Positions 1 through 7,024 of a stretch of 7,407 bases of DNA are shown here, in pieces. Below the pieces are notes generated by a model. The model worked only from the letters and a program-made list of their open reading frames with translations, had not been told where the DNA came from and did not search any database. The stretch is from an uncultured Opitutia bacterium. Lineage in GTDB: Bacteria; Verrucomicrobiota; Verrucomicrobiia; Opitutales; UBA953. The DNA lies in contig CAITUF010000322.1 in assembly GCA_903895475.1 (NCBI GenBank), forward strand, positions 1 through 7,407. The letters run 5' to 3'. Position numbers and translations under genes: made by a program. Every line of letters starts with the position of its first letter. Within the stretch, counting starts at the first letter, position 1.

Positions 1-1
1 C

Positions 2-1681
2 CATACCGGACGGGAACCCTCGCTCTCCTTCGAGGTGGCCGGACCTAATTTCCCCCGCCAGGCCATCGCCTCCGCACTCCTCTCGGTCTCCGAAAAACCC
101 ATCCCCGCATTTAGCCGTCCAATCGTCGACGCCCAATTAGCCAGCTCGGGTCGCCAGAAGTTCTCGCAACTCGGTTGCGTGAGTTGCCATAATGACGTCG
201 GTGCGCCTGCGAGCGCCCCAGCGGTGGCATTAACGATGGCGGATGTGACGCATGGCTGCCTAGACCCCCAATCCACTAGTGGGGCGCGCTTTGACCTTTC
301 CGCCGAACAGGTGTCATGGATTCATGCCGCCCTCAAGCAAGGTTTCGCAACGGCACTGACGCCCGAGCAGACGCTCCACACTGAACTGACACGCTTCAAT
401 TGCATCGCCTGCCACGATCGCCGGGGCCTTGGCGGCATCGCGCCAGAGCGTAACGCCCTCTTCACGAGCACCGCCCCTGCCCTCGGTGACCAAGGCCGCT
501 TGCCGCCACCGCTCTCAGACGTCGGTGCTAAGTTGACGACGGCCGGACTCGAAGGCGCCCTGCTCCAAGGCCAACGCCCTCGACCCTATGTTGAAACGGT
601 GATGCCACAGTTCGGCGAAGCCAACGTGCGGCCGCTCATCCCGCTCTTCGGCCAGGTGGATAAGCTCGAGGCATGCGTGCTACCGACGGTTGGTAATATT
701 CAGGAATCCAAGAACGCTGGCTATGAAATGATTGGTGAAAAGGGTTTCAGTTGCATCGCTTGCCATAATTTTAACGGCCAGAAGTCTGGAGGAGCTGGGG
801 CGCTCGATTTGGTCAACACGACGACGCGCCTCCAGAAGAACTGGTTCCACCTCTACATGCGTTCGCCACAACGCTTCCACCCCGGCATCATCATGCCAAG
901 CTACTGGCCCGGCGGTCAGTCCCTCCGTCCTGATGTATTGAGCGGCGATGCTGCCCAACAGATTGAAGCGCTCTGGACCTACCTCGAAGGCGGCACTCGG
1001 GCCAAGAACCCGATTGGGCTTTCCCGTCAGTCCAAAGAAATCCGCGTGACCGACGTCGCCGAGATGGCCCGCGGCCGCAGTAGCATCGGCTACCGTGGAG
1101 TCGCCGTCGGCTATCCCGGCCGCATCAGCCTCGGCTTCGATTCGGAGGAGATGTCACTCCGCCAGCTCTGGAAGGGCGAATTCGCGAATGTCGACCTCGG
1201 CTCCTTCCAGCCCCGTGCCTTAGACTCGATGGTCGCCTTCCCTGCTGGGGTCCCCTTCCATCGCCTCAAGTCGTTGGACGATAATTGGCCAGCCAAGGGC
1301 AAGACGACCTACGGCTTCCCTCAGAACTTGGGCTATCAGTTCCGTGGCTATGACCTGGATGCCCAGCGTCGTCCGACCTTCCACTACGAGTACGGCGACG
1401 TGAAAGTGGATGACTTCTTCGAAGACCTCACCACCAAGGACGGCCAGACGTTCTTCCGTCGCACCATTCGGTTCACGGCTCCCGCTAACACCGCACCGTT
1501 CTTCTTCCGCGCCGCCTGCGGCACCAAGGTCGTGGCCACCGGACAACAAGCCTACCAAGCAGATAAATTAACCGTCCGCGTGCTCGGCACACAGGCGGGC
1601 CAAGTCCGCGAAGGCGAACTCCTCCTGCCGCTGAACCTACCAGCTGGCACCTCCACCCTCATCCTCGAATACCAATGGTAA
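2..1681 (+). CDS. Multi-haem c-type cytochrome (PVC-type), 5' truncated by window edge
   Basis: The frame is open to the left edge and ends in TAA at 1679-1681, so the true start lies outside; the GTG at 35 is only an internal valine codon. Numbering from the first whole codon at base 2 (559 residues visible), there are three CxxCH haem c sites: CVSCH at 59-63, CIACH at 134-138 and CIACH at 251-255. Likely distal methionines are M201 (MPQFG) for haem 2 and M298 (MPSYW) for haem 3; haem 1 has no obvious one. From about 345 to the end lies a haem-free, probably beta-rich region containing FRGYDLD and FHYEYGD, a type I recall from PVC cytochromes but cannot name. The haems require periplasmic maturation, so the missing N-terminus should hold a signal peptide. 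The role is probably electron transfer for the overlapping propeller protein downstream. I am sure it is a multi-haem cytochrome; the partner and substrate are inferred. Confidence 0.88.
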   Translation, partial: HTGREPSLSFEVAGPNFPRQAIASALLSVSEKPIPAFSRPIVDAQLASSGRQKFSQLGCVSCHNDVGAPASAPAVALTMADVTHGCLDPQSTSGARFDLSAEQVSWIHAALKQGFATALTPEQTLHTELTRFNCIACHDRRGLGGIAPERNALFTSTAPALGDQGRLPPPLSDVGAKLTTAGLEGALLQGQRPRPYVETVMPQFGEANVRPLIPLFGQVDKLEACVLPTVGNIQESKNAGYEMIGEKGFSCIACHNFNGQKSGGAGALDLVNTTTRLQKNWFHLYMRSPQRFHPGIIMPSYWPGGQSLRPDVLSGDAAQQIEALWTYLEGGTRAKNPIGLSRQSKEIRVTDVAEMARGRSSIGYRGVAVGYPGRISLGFDSEEMSLRQLWKGEFANVDLGSFQPRALDSMVAFPAGVPFHRLKSLDDNWPAKGKTTYGFPQNLGYQFRGYDLDAQRRPTFHYEYGDVKVDDFFEDLTTKDGQTFFRRTIRFTAPANTAPFFFRAACGTKVVATGQQAYQADKLTVRVLGTQAGQVREGELLLPLNLPAGTSTLILEYQW

Positions 1682-3162
1682 CGCGCCGTCACTGCCTCGC
1701 CCTTACGGCCCTCGCCCTCGCCCCTCTGGCTTTCGCCGAGGACCTCGGCGCCATGTGGGGAACCGCCGCCGAGGAGGCGAAATATTATCCCATCGTGGAT
1801 ATCCCCATCCCCTCGACGATACCCATGCGTCCAGGTGGCTTGGAAGTCCTCCCTGATGGTCGCCTCGCCGTGGGCACACGCCGCGGGGATATCGACTTCA
1901 TCGACGGCGCGTTCGCTTCGCCCCCCAAGCCGACCTACCACCTCTTCGCGACCGGCCAGGACGAAATCTTCTCCTTGGCGTGGCGCGATGGTGCGATGTT
2001 GGCGACGTCCTTCGGCGAGGTCACGCGCATCCGCGATCTCAACGGTGATGGCGTGGCTGATCGTTATGAGACGCTCTCGAATAACTGGGGCTACGCCGAG
2101 GGCCATGAATTTGCCTTCGCCTCCAAGCCTGACCCCGAAGGCAATGTGTGGGTCGCGCTAGGCCTCAGCGGTTCCTATAATTCCAACAACCTCTTTCGCG
2201 GCTGGGCCGTCAAAGTCACCCCCACTGGCCAGATGATTCCGGTCTGCAGCGGCCTGCGCAGCCCCGGGGGCATTGCCGCTAATGCCCAAGGCGAAATGTT
2301 CGTCATCGAGAGCCAAGGGCCTTGGAATGGCTCCTGCTCGCTCAAGCACCTGAAGCCCGGTGGCTTCCTTGGCCACCCCGCGAGCTACAACTGGTATGCC
2401 TTCACCAAGGACCTCAAGGAACCCGTGAAACCGAATAGTAATTCCCGTATGACGGTCGAACGTGGCCGCGTGGCCGAACTCGTGCCGCCCGCGGTCCGCT
2501 TTCCCTACATCAAGATGGGCCGTTCCATCTCGGGCTTCCGTCTGGACCAAACGGGCGGGAAGTTCGGCCCCTTCAGCGGCCAGTTCTTCCTTGGAGACTA
2601 CACGCTCAGCCTGATTCTTCGCGCCACTACCGAGCAAGTTAACGGCGTGTGGCAAGGCGCCTGCTACCCCTTCCGCGAAGGCTTGGCGACCGGCCTCATG
2701 AACGTGGAGTTCTCCCCGGAAGGTAAACTCATCGCCGGCGGCTTCACGACCAACACGCAATGGCCGGTTCGCGGGACCGCCCCGTTCGCCTTACAGCGTA
2801 TCGACTGGAACGGCGTGATGCCTTTCGAGGTGAAGGAAATCAATATTCGTCCCGACGGTTTCCTCCTGACGTTTACTTTGCCGGTCGACCCCAAGGTCGC
2901 TGCCGATCCCGCCAACTACGCGGTCACGACTTATACGCACGTCTATCACGGAGGCTATGGCAGCCCCGAGGTCGACCAGACCGCTCCGCGTGTCCTCAAG
3001 GCCGTGCCTTCCGCCGACGGACTCTCTGTACGCCTGACCCTCGAGAAGATTGAGTTGGGCCACATCCATGACTTTGACTTCGCCGGCGTCCGCTCCAGCG
3101 CAGGTAAGCCGCTTCTGCACACGAAGGCTTACTACACGGTGAACGAGATTCCGCTTCGCTAA
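1675..3162 (+). CDS. Secreted beta-propeller protein of the PVC membrane-bound dehydrogenase type
   Basis: This 495-residue protein starts at ATG 1675, inside the end of the cytochrome gene: the bases ATGGTAA hold both its start and the upstream TAA. There is no Shine-Dalgarno sequence in front, which suggests translational coupling. Residues 1-21 form a signal peptide (RR at 4-5, a hydrophobic stretch, AFA before E22). Residues about 40-380 look like a six-bladed propeller related to glucose/sorbosone dehydrogenases, with blade signatures GGLEVLPDGRLAVG (54-67) and SPGGIAANAQGEMFVIES (196-213). A calcium-loop-like DLNGDGVAD at 121-129 and GHEFAF at 143-148 are typical of the PVC family. Residues about 383-493 form a small beta domain with the DPANYAV (411-417) and GGYGSPEVD (426-434) features found in such proteins. 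There is no CxxCH motif, so any haem must come from a partner. Expected role: periplasmic oxidation of a sugar or alcohol passing electrons to the cytochrome. The fold is fairly sure, the activity inferred. Confidence 0.85.
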   Translation: MVTRRHCLALTALALAPLAFAEDLGAMWGTAAEEAKYYPIVDIPIPSTIPMRPGGLEVLPDGRLAVGTRRGDIDFIDGAFASPPKPTYHLFATGQDEIFSLAWRDGAMLATSFGEVTRIRDLNGDGVADRYETLSNNWGYAEGHEFAFASKPDPEGNVWVALGLSGSYNSNNLFRGWAVKVTPTGQMIPVCSGLRSPGGIAANAQGEMFVIESQGPWNGSCSLKHLKPGGFLGHPASYNWYAFTKDLKEPVKPNSNSRMTVERGRVAELVPPAVRFPYIKMGRSISGFRLDQTGGKFGPFSGQFFLGDYTLSLILRATTEQVNGVWQGACYPFREGLATGLMNVEFSPEGKLIAGGFTTNTQWPVRGTAPFALQRIDWNGVMPFEVKEINIRPDGFLLTFTLPVDPKVAADPANYAVTTYTHVYHGGYGSPEVDQTAPRVLKAVPSADGLSVRLTLEKIELGHIHDFDFAGVRSSAGKPLLHTKAYYTVNEIPLR

Positions 3163-3192
3163 AACAAGCAGGCCCCCCCGAGGGCGGCCTGC
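3161..3192 (-). terminator. Hairpin terminator between convergent genes
   Basis: A 7-bp perfect stem pairs GCAGGCC (3168-3174) with GGCCTGC (3186-3192); further CCC/GGG pairing is possible inside the 11-base loop. Read on the minus strand, the stem is followed by TTGTTTT (complement of 3161-3167), as in a rho-independent terminator, and it lies about 20 bases past the stop codon of the SGNH hydrolase. On the plus strand the stem is preceded by A-rich sequence but followed by AGCGTCG, so termination of the propeller transcript here would be weaker. Confidence 0.7.
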
Positions 3193-3212
3193 AGCGTCGA
3201 CTGGGTTGCGAC

Positions 3213-3956
3213 TTACTTGAGGAGTTCCTTGACCTTGGCTTCCATGGCGTCGGACCAAATCTGGTAACCCTTTTCGTTCGGGTGGAGGAGGTCAGGCATG
3301 ATGCTCTTGGGCAGCGTGCCATCGGCTTCGAGGAACTTGTCGCTCACGTCGAGGAAGAAGACCTTCTTGCCGTCGGCGTAGCCCTTGATGATCGCGTTGG
3401 TGGCTTCGTTCTGCTGGCGGAACTTATCATTCTTATCGGCACCGCGCGGGAAGATACCCAGCACTAGAATTTTGGCGTCCGGACACTTCTTCTGGAGACT
3501 GGCGAGGATCGCCTTGATACCCACGGCGGTCTGCTCGGCGGTGCACTTGTAAACCGCATTATCGATCTCCTTCTGGGGGCGGCCTTGGTGTCCGGTGTTA
3601 TTGGTGCCGATCATGAGCACGATGGCTTTCGGCTTCAGGCCGTCGAAGTTACCGTGGTCAAGGCGCCAGAGGACGTGTTCGGTGCGGTCGCCGCTAATCC
3701 CGAAATTGGCGGCCTTGAGCGGCGCCCAGGTTTTATCCCAGACGGCCTTACCGCGGCCTTCCCAAGCATGGGTGATAGAGTCGCCTAAGAAGACGAGCTC
3801 AGCGGCACCTTGCTTGGAGATGACATTAAAGGACTCGTGGCGCTTCTCCGTGCCCGGATGCAGGACTGGCTGGATGGCGTAGTTAGGGGCGTCGGCGGCA
3901 AACAGCGGGGAGGCCAAGGTAGCGGCGAGCAGGAGGGAACGGAACGTGTGCTTCAT
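3213..3956 (-). CDS. Exported SGNH/GDSL hydrolase (PAF-acetylhydrolase-like esterase)
   Basis: This 247-residue protein starts at ATG (complement of 3954-3956) and ends in TAA at 3215-3213. Residues 1-20 form a signal peptide (K2, R6, a hydrophobic core, LFA before A21), placing it in the periplasm or outside. All SGNH blocks are present: block I GDSIT with nucleophile S60, block II G86 in GISGD, block III GTNN with N119 or N120, and block V DLLHP with D222 and H225 as acid and base. The segment GISGDRTEHVLWRLDHG (86-102) resembles the catalytic subunits of platelet-activating-factor acetylhydrolase IB and their bacterial relatives. Such enzymes remove acetyl or other short acyl groups; in PVC bacteria they often sit near glycan-degradation genes. 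No good Shine-Dalgarno sequence lies upstream. It is transcribed alone, divergent from the esterase at 4057. Family assignment is firm; the substrate is unknown. Confidence 0.93.
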   Translation of the reverse strand: MKHTFRSLLLAATLASPLFAADAPNYAIQPVLHPGTEKRHESFNVISKQGAAELVFLGDSITHAWEGRGKAVWDKTWAPLKAANFGISGDRTEHVLWRLDHGNFDGLKPKAIVLMIGTNNTGHQGRPQKEIDNAVYKCTAEQTAVGIKAILASLQKKCPDAKILVLGIFPRGADKNDKFRQQNEATNAIIKGYADGKKVFFLDVSDKFLEADGTLPKSIMPDLLHPNEKGYQIWSDAMEAKVKELLK

Positions 3957-3991
3957 GGGGTTTTAGGGGTGAGACCAATCTGCCTACAGGC

Positions 3992-4005
3992 CTTGCGCAC
4001 GCAAG
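3992..4005. promoter_or_regulatory. Perfect palindrome in divergent intergenic region, candidate operator
   Basis: CTTGCG (3992-3997) and CGCAAG (4000-4005) form a perfect 6-bp inverted repeat around a CA spacer. After one mismatched outer pair, GG (3989-3990) and CC (4007-4008) extend the symmetry. The site lies near the middle of the 100-bp region between two divergent esterase genes, about 36 bases upstream of the SGNH start and 52 bases upstream of the other start. That position suits a dimeric regulator controlling both genes. I see no convincing -35/-10 pair around it. A short palindrome can arise by chance in GC-rich DNA, so this is tentative. Confidence 0.3.
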
Positions 4006-4056
4006 CCCACTCCCGTCGCTTAGGGTTGCAGTCCACCAACGAAGAACGCCAAATTA

Positions 4057-5229
4057 ATGCTACCCCTCCCCGTCATGCTCCGCCCCGCCTCCCTGCTCTT
4101 CGGCTTACTCGCTTTGCCCCTTGCTGGCCTGTCCGCCGACGCCCCCAAGGCCGCGCCAGCCCCGGCACCCAAGGCCCCAGTGCGGGCCCAGCCGCCCACC
4201 CGCGCCTTCGACGGCCCCGGTGCACCGACGTTCATCCGTCTTGACGGCAAGCCTGGTGCGACGCCTCCGGTCAACGTAGATGGCAACTATGTCGTCGGAC
4301 CGGACTACACCGCCGCGCCCGAGACGAAAGCCATCGCTGGCGTGCCGCAAGGCAAGGTGCAGCAGTTCCAAATGGATTCCAAGGACTGCCAGCGCTTCAA
4401 CCCCGGCATCGCCCGCAAGGAATTCGGCACGCCCGACCCCAAGAACCCGAAGACTCTCATCGTTGTGACGCACACGATGGACTACAAGCGTACCATCACG
4501 GTACACATCCCGGCGCAATACGTGCCCGGCACGGCAGCACCTTTACTCGTGACGCATGATGGACCCGGCATGGGCAAGCCTGACCTCGGACTCTGCCGCA
4601 TCCTCGATAACCTCATCGCGCAAAAGCGTATCCCGCCGATGATCACTGTCATGATTGCGAACGGCGGCGGCGACGCCCAAGGCCATGAACGCGGCAAGGA
4701 ATACGACAATATGTCAGGCCTGTTCGCCGAGTTCATCCAGCTCGAGGTGCTACCGCTGGTCGAAAAGAACTACAGCGTTAAGTTCACCTCCGACCCCGAT
4801 GGCCGCGCGACGATGGGCACGAGCTCGGGCGGCTCTGCGGCGCTCATCATGGCTTGGTATCACCCCGAGTGGTTCCGCCGCGTGCTCACACTGTCGGGTA
4901 CATTCGTCAATCAGCAGTGGCCGTTTGACCCGAAGACCCCGGGCGGTGCTTGGGACTTCCATGACACGCTCATCCCACAGAGCCCGGTTAAGCCCATCCG
5001 ACTCTACATGGCCGTGGGTGATCGCGATAATTACAACCCGAACGTCATGCGCGACGGCATGCATGACTGGGTCGAAGCCAACCACCGCATGGCCAAGGTG
5101 CTCAAGGCAAAGGGCTACCCCTACCAATACGTCTTCTGTCAGAACGCTGGTCATGGCCTCGGGCCGGCTCGCAACCAAATCCTCCCAGCCGCGCTGGAAT
5201 GGGTTTGGCAGGGTTACCAGGCCCGCTAA
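4057..5229 (+). CDS. Exported alpha/beta-hydrolase esterase (Esterase D-like)
   Basis: This 390-residue protein runs from ATG 4057 to TAA 5227-5229. A weak GAAGAA at 4041-4046 favours this start; the in-frame ATG at 4075 (M7) would also give a proper signal peptide. The signal peptide has R9, a Leu-rich core and LSA (25-27) before D28. Residues about 28-48 form an Ala/Pro/Lys linker. Residues about 95-160 hold a beta-rich stretch (THTMDYKRTITVHIPAQY), as seen before the catalytic domain of ferulate-esterase and enterochelin-esterase-like proteins. The catalytic domain contains the nucleophile elbow GTSSG (254-258, S256), a probable acid D322 or D324 in VGDRD, and H366 in AGHG. GMGKPDLG (171-178) and ANGGGDAQGHERGKEYDN (201-218) are typical surrounding loops. 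The protein probably hydrolyses acyl or aryl esters on plant or algal polysaccharide outside the cytoplasm. The family is well supported; the substrate is inferred. Confidence 0.9.
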   Translation: MLPLPVMLRPASLLFGLLALPLAGLSADAPKAAPAPAPKAPVRAQPPTRAFDGPGAPTFIRLDGKPGATPPVNVDGNYVVGPDYTAAPETKAIAGVPQGKVQQFQMDSKDCQRFNPGIARKEFGTPDPKNPKTLIVVTHTMDYKRTITVHIPAQYVPGTAAPLLVTHDGPGMGKPDLGLCRILDNLIAQKRIPPMITVMIANGGGDAQGHERGKEYDNMSGLFAEFIQLEVLPLVEKNYSVKFTSDPDGRATMGTSSGGSAALIMAWYHPEWFRRVLTLSGTFVNQQWPFDPKTPGGAWDFHDTLIPQSPVKPIRLYMAVGDRDNYNPNVMRDGMHDWVEANHRMAKVLKAKGYPYQYVFCQNAGHGLGPARNQILPAALEWVWQGYQAR

Positions 5230-5235
5230 GCGGGC
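5221..5235. terminator. Compact hairpin with stop codon in its loop
   Basis: GCCCGC (5221-5226) pairs with GCGGGC (5230-5235). The 3-base loop is TAA, the stop codon of the esterase gene (5227-5229). The stem can extend outward by a G-T wobble (5220/5236) and an A-T pair (5219/5237). On the plus strand TTAGTT follows, a weak T-tract. The stop codon of the convergent DUF3050 gene begins at the next base, so the hairpin may serve both strands as a short bidirectional terminator. Activity is inferred from structure only. Confidence 0.45.
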
Positions 5236-6009
5236 TTAGTTCGCCGTGCCCAACTGGGCGACGATACCGTTCCACAGCTGCAGGCGGGCCTCAATGGCCT
5301 GTTGGGCGGCTTGGGCGGCTTCGTCCCATTTACGGTCATCGTCTCCGCAGAGCAGTTCAACCATGCGCAAGGAAATCGCCCCGTGGTGGCCGCCGTCGAT
5401 TTCGATATGACGTTCGAGGTAATAACGAAAAGTATCCAAGCGACCAGGGTGCTCGCGACTGAGTCGTCCGACCAGTTCAGGGAACATGTCAGGGATCAGG
5501 TCCTCGCGACCGAAAGTGAAGGCCGCGGCGACCTCGTGGATTTTTCCGGAGCCCGCTAAAGTAAAGGTTCCACCTGAAAAGGCCGCTGCGGCGGAAGGCA
5601 CCCCTGCTTGTTGCAGGGCCTCACGCGTCGAGCCACCGGCTCGGACGGAAGCTAAAGCACTCCGCACGGCAGTACTGTCGGCCCCCGCTTCTTCCATCGC
5701 GCGCAGGTAGAGGTCAAAATGTGAAATGCGGCCACCGCGCGGGTCGACGTCGGATTCCTCGCCGCAGACAATTTCATTAATCAGGAAGCGAACCTCGGCA
5801 TCACCCACCGGGACCCAAGGGACCTCGACGCAGGTGAGTTCACGCTGCAGGCGCTTGAGCAGCGACATGAAATCCCAGACGGCAAACGCGTGCGAGGCCA
5901 TGAAGCGCTGGACGTCCTCCAAGGAATCCATGCGCGCGTAGAGCGGATGAGCCAAGAGCCGCTGGCGGGCGGGAGCGATACGGGCGCGGACGGCGTCGAA
6001 GCGGGACAT
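5236..6009 (-). CDS. DUF3050 family protein, haem-oxygenase-like fold
   Basis: This 257-residue protein runs from ATG (complement of 6007-6009) to TAA at 5238-5236. GAGGG directly before the start may serve as a close-spaced ribosome site. It has no signal peptide or membrane segment, so it is probably cytoplasmic. It is mostly helical and I recognise it as DUF3050, which I place with haem-oxygenase-like helical proteins. Conserved-looking blocks are MASHAFAVWDFMSLLKRLQ (37-55), FLINEIVCGEESD (75-87), SHFDLYLRAM (96-105), HEVAAAFTFGRED (158-170) and ERHIEIDGGHHG (199-210). The His/acid set H40, E79, H97, E159, E169, H201, D205 and H209, including DGGHH at 205-209, resembles ligands of haem-oxygenase-like di-iron oxidases, but no structure supports this here. 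It is the last of three co-directional minus-strand genes, 61 bases after the SASA esterase. Its function in the cluster is unknown. Confidence 0.82.
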   Translation of the reverse strand: MSRFDAVRARIAPARQRLLAHPLYARMDSLEDVQRFMASHAFAVWDFMSLLKRLQRELTCVEVPWVPVGDAEVRFLINEIVCGEESDVDPRGGRISHFDLYLRAMEEAGADSTAVRSALASVRAGGSTREALQQAGVPSAAAAFSGGTFTLAGSGKIHEVAAAFTFGREDLIPDMFPELVGRLSREHPGRLDTFRYYLERHIEIDGGHHGAISLRMVELLCGDDDRKWDEAAQAAQQAIEARLQLWNGIVAQLGTAN

Positions 6010-6070
6010 GCCCTCGCATCAAGCGGGTTTTTCCAGCGAAAGCAACCGCCCGACCCTTCTTTCCTGAGGC

Positions 6071-6937
6071 CTACTTCGCCAGGGCCGTACCGAGGGCCGC
6101 CCCCAGCTTCAGCTGCCCGGCGGTGTCGAAATGAACATGGTCAGCGACGACGCTAAAGCCATCCGTCTTCACCATACGGAGGCCCGGCACGGCGTCAGCG
6201 TGGCCTGACGACCCATCCGCCTCCGCCATGCGGCGGCGTAAAAGGTCACGGGCGACGAAGCGCGGGACATCTCCGGCGGCCGCCAAAACTTGGGCATAGG
6301 CAAAGGGTACGTCGGACTTTAGTTTAAGCTCACCAATCAAACGCTGCCGGAGTAACGCGAGGGTCGCCGGATAACGCTGGGCGGAGACCTCATGCTTGGC
6401 ATCCGCCTCCCCCTGGACCCAGGCGATGCCCTTGACGAGCGGCTCCTTGCCGTCCGCGCGCAAGGCCGCGAAGGCCACCGTGTTCATCTTCTGCCAAGCC
6501 AAGTAATGCAGCCCGACATTCGGATCGCTCGCATCCTTACCCGGGTAAAAAGTCGCGCGCTTGGGACCAGCCTCCGGCCCTTCCCATTTCGCATTGCTCC
6601 ATCCCGCATCGAGAGGCTGGCCACTGAGGTGATGCTTAATCAGGTAGACGTCGCCCTGCACGCCAGCTGCACGGAGGCCGCGGACGAAGCCGACTTCCGG
6701 ACCGAAATCCGCGGGGCGGGTCGAGAGCTTGGTCTTGCCCACCTGCAATGGCTCAAAGGCCTTGCCGTTCCAGAAGAATACCCCCGGCACCACCGCCAAA
6801 TCCGCCGCTGGCAACTCGGCGATCTTGCCGAGGCCTTGCATGTTGGACTGACCGCCTAAGAGATAGACCGTGACCGGCGACCGCTCAGCGGCATCCAGGC
6901 TCACCAAGGCTAGCAAGAGGCAAAGAAAGGGGCGCAT
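6071..6937 (-). CDS. Exported SASA-type carbohydrate esterase (sialate O-acetylesterase-like)
   Basis: I place the start at the ATG complementary to 6935-6937, giving 288 residues and a signal peptide at once (R2, Leu-rich core, LDAA near 14-17). A longer frame from a GTG at 7015 would add 26 residues that bury this signal, so I reject it. The stop is TAG at 6073-6071. The SASA (DUF303) hallmarks are GGQSNM (28-33, nucleophile S31), DFGPEVGF (77-84), WVQGEAD (173-179) and DHVHFD (266-271) with catalytic D266 and H269. KHHLSGQPLDAGW (101-113) also suits the family. Members remove O-acetyl groups from sialic acids, xylan or other glycans; in PVC genomes they often accompany sulfatases. It lies 87 bases downstream of the sulfatase gene on the same strand, so co-transcription is plausible. 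No clear Shine-Dalgarno sequence precedes the start. Family firm, substrate not known. Confidence 0.92.
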   Translation of the reverse strand: MRPFLCLLLALVSLDAAERSPVTVYLLGGQSNMQGLGKIAELPAADLAVVPGVFFWNGKAFEPLQVGKTKLSTRPADFGPEVGFVRGLRAAGVQGDVYLIKHHLSGQPLDAGWSNAKWEGPEAGPKRATFYPGKDASDPNVGLHYLAWQKMNTVAFAALRADGKEPLVKGIAWVQGEADAKHEVSAQRYPATLALLRQRLIGELKLKSDVPFAYAQVLAAAGDVPRFVARDLLRRRMAEADGSSGHADAVPGLRMVKTDGFSVVADHVHFDTAGQLKLGAALGTALAK

Positions 6938-7024
6938 GGGCGTAGGTAAGCCGATGAGTACCCCGCAGGCAAAACGAAACCGCCAACTCAAGCGAACCGA
7001 CCCAAACGCCCGCACCCCGTCCGT

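Noticed and set aside
35..37. GTG as the start codon of the cytochrome gene
   Set aside because: The frame continues upstream to base 2 without a stop, no ribosome site precedes it, and starting here would leave a periplasmic cytochrome without a signal peptide.
1552..3322. Long open frames on the minus strand opposite the propeller gene (for example 1552-2106, 2158-2760, 2791-3258)
   Set aside because: They mirror the codon structure of the plus-strand gene in GC-rich DNA, have no recognisable domains, and lie wholly or mainly opposite a well-supported CDS.
3957..4056. Sigma-70-like promoter (TTGCGC at 3993 or TTGCAG at 4026)
   Set aside because: No acceptable -10 box lies at 16-18 bases from either; spacing and position do not support a call.
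3810..4244. 144-residue plus-strand open frame crossing the divergent intergenic region
   Set aside because: It overlaps the starts of two convincing signal-peptide-bearing genes on both strands and its translation is low complexity with no family resemblance.
4655..5239. 194-residue plus-strand open frame inside the esterase gene
   Set aside because: Its translation is rich in Ser, Arg, Thr and Ala with no motif, a typical out-of-frame shadow of the esterase, which has an intact catalytic triad in the main frame.
6010..6070. Terminator between the SASA esterase and DUF3050 genes
   Set aside because: GC-rich partial complementarity around an A/T-rich run exists, but I could not form a continuous stem of useful length followed by a T-tract.
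6938..7015. GTG at 7013-7015 as start of the SASA esterase
   Set aside because: It would add 26 Arg-rich residues in front of a well-formed signal peptide that begins at the ATG at 6937; the downstream ATG fits better.
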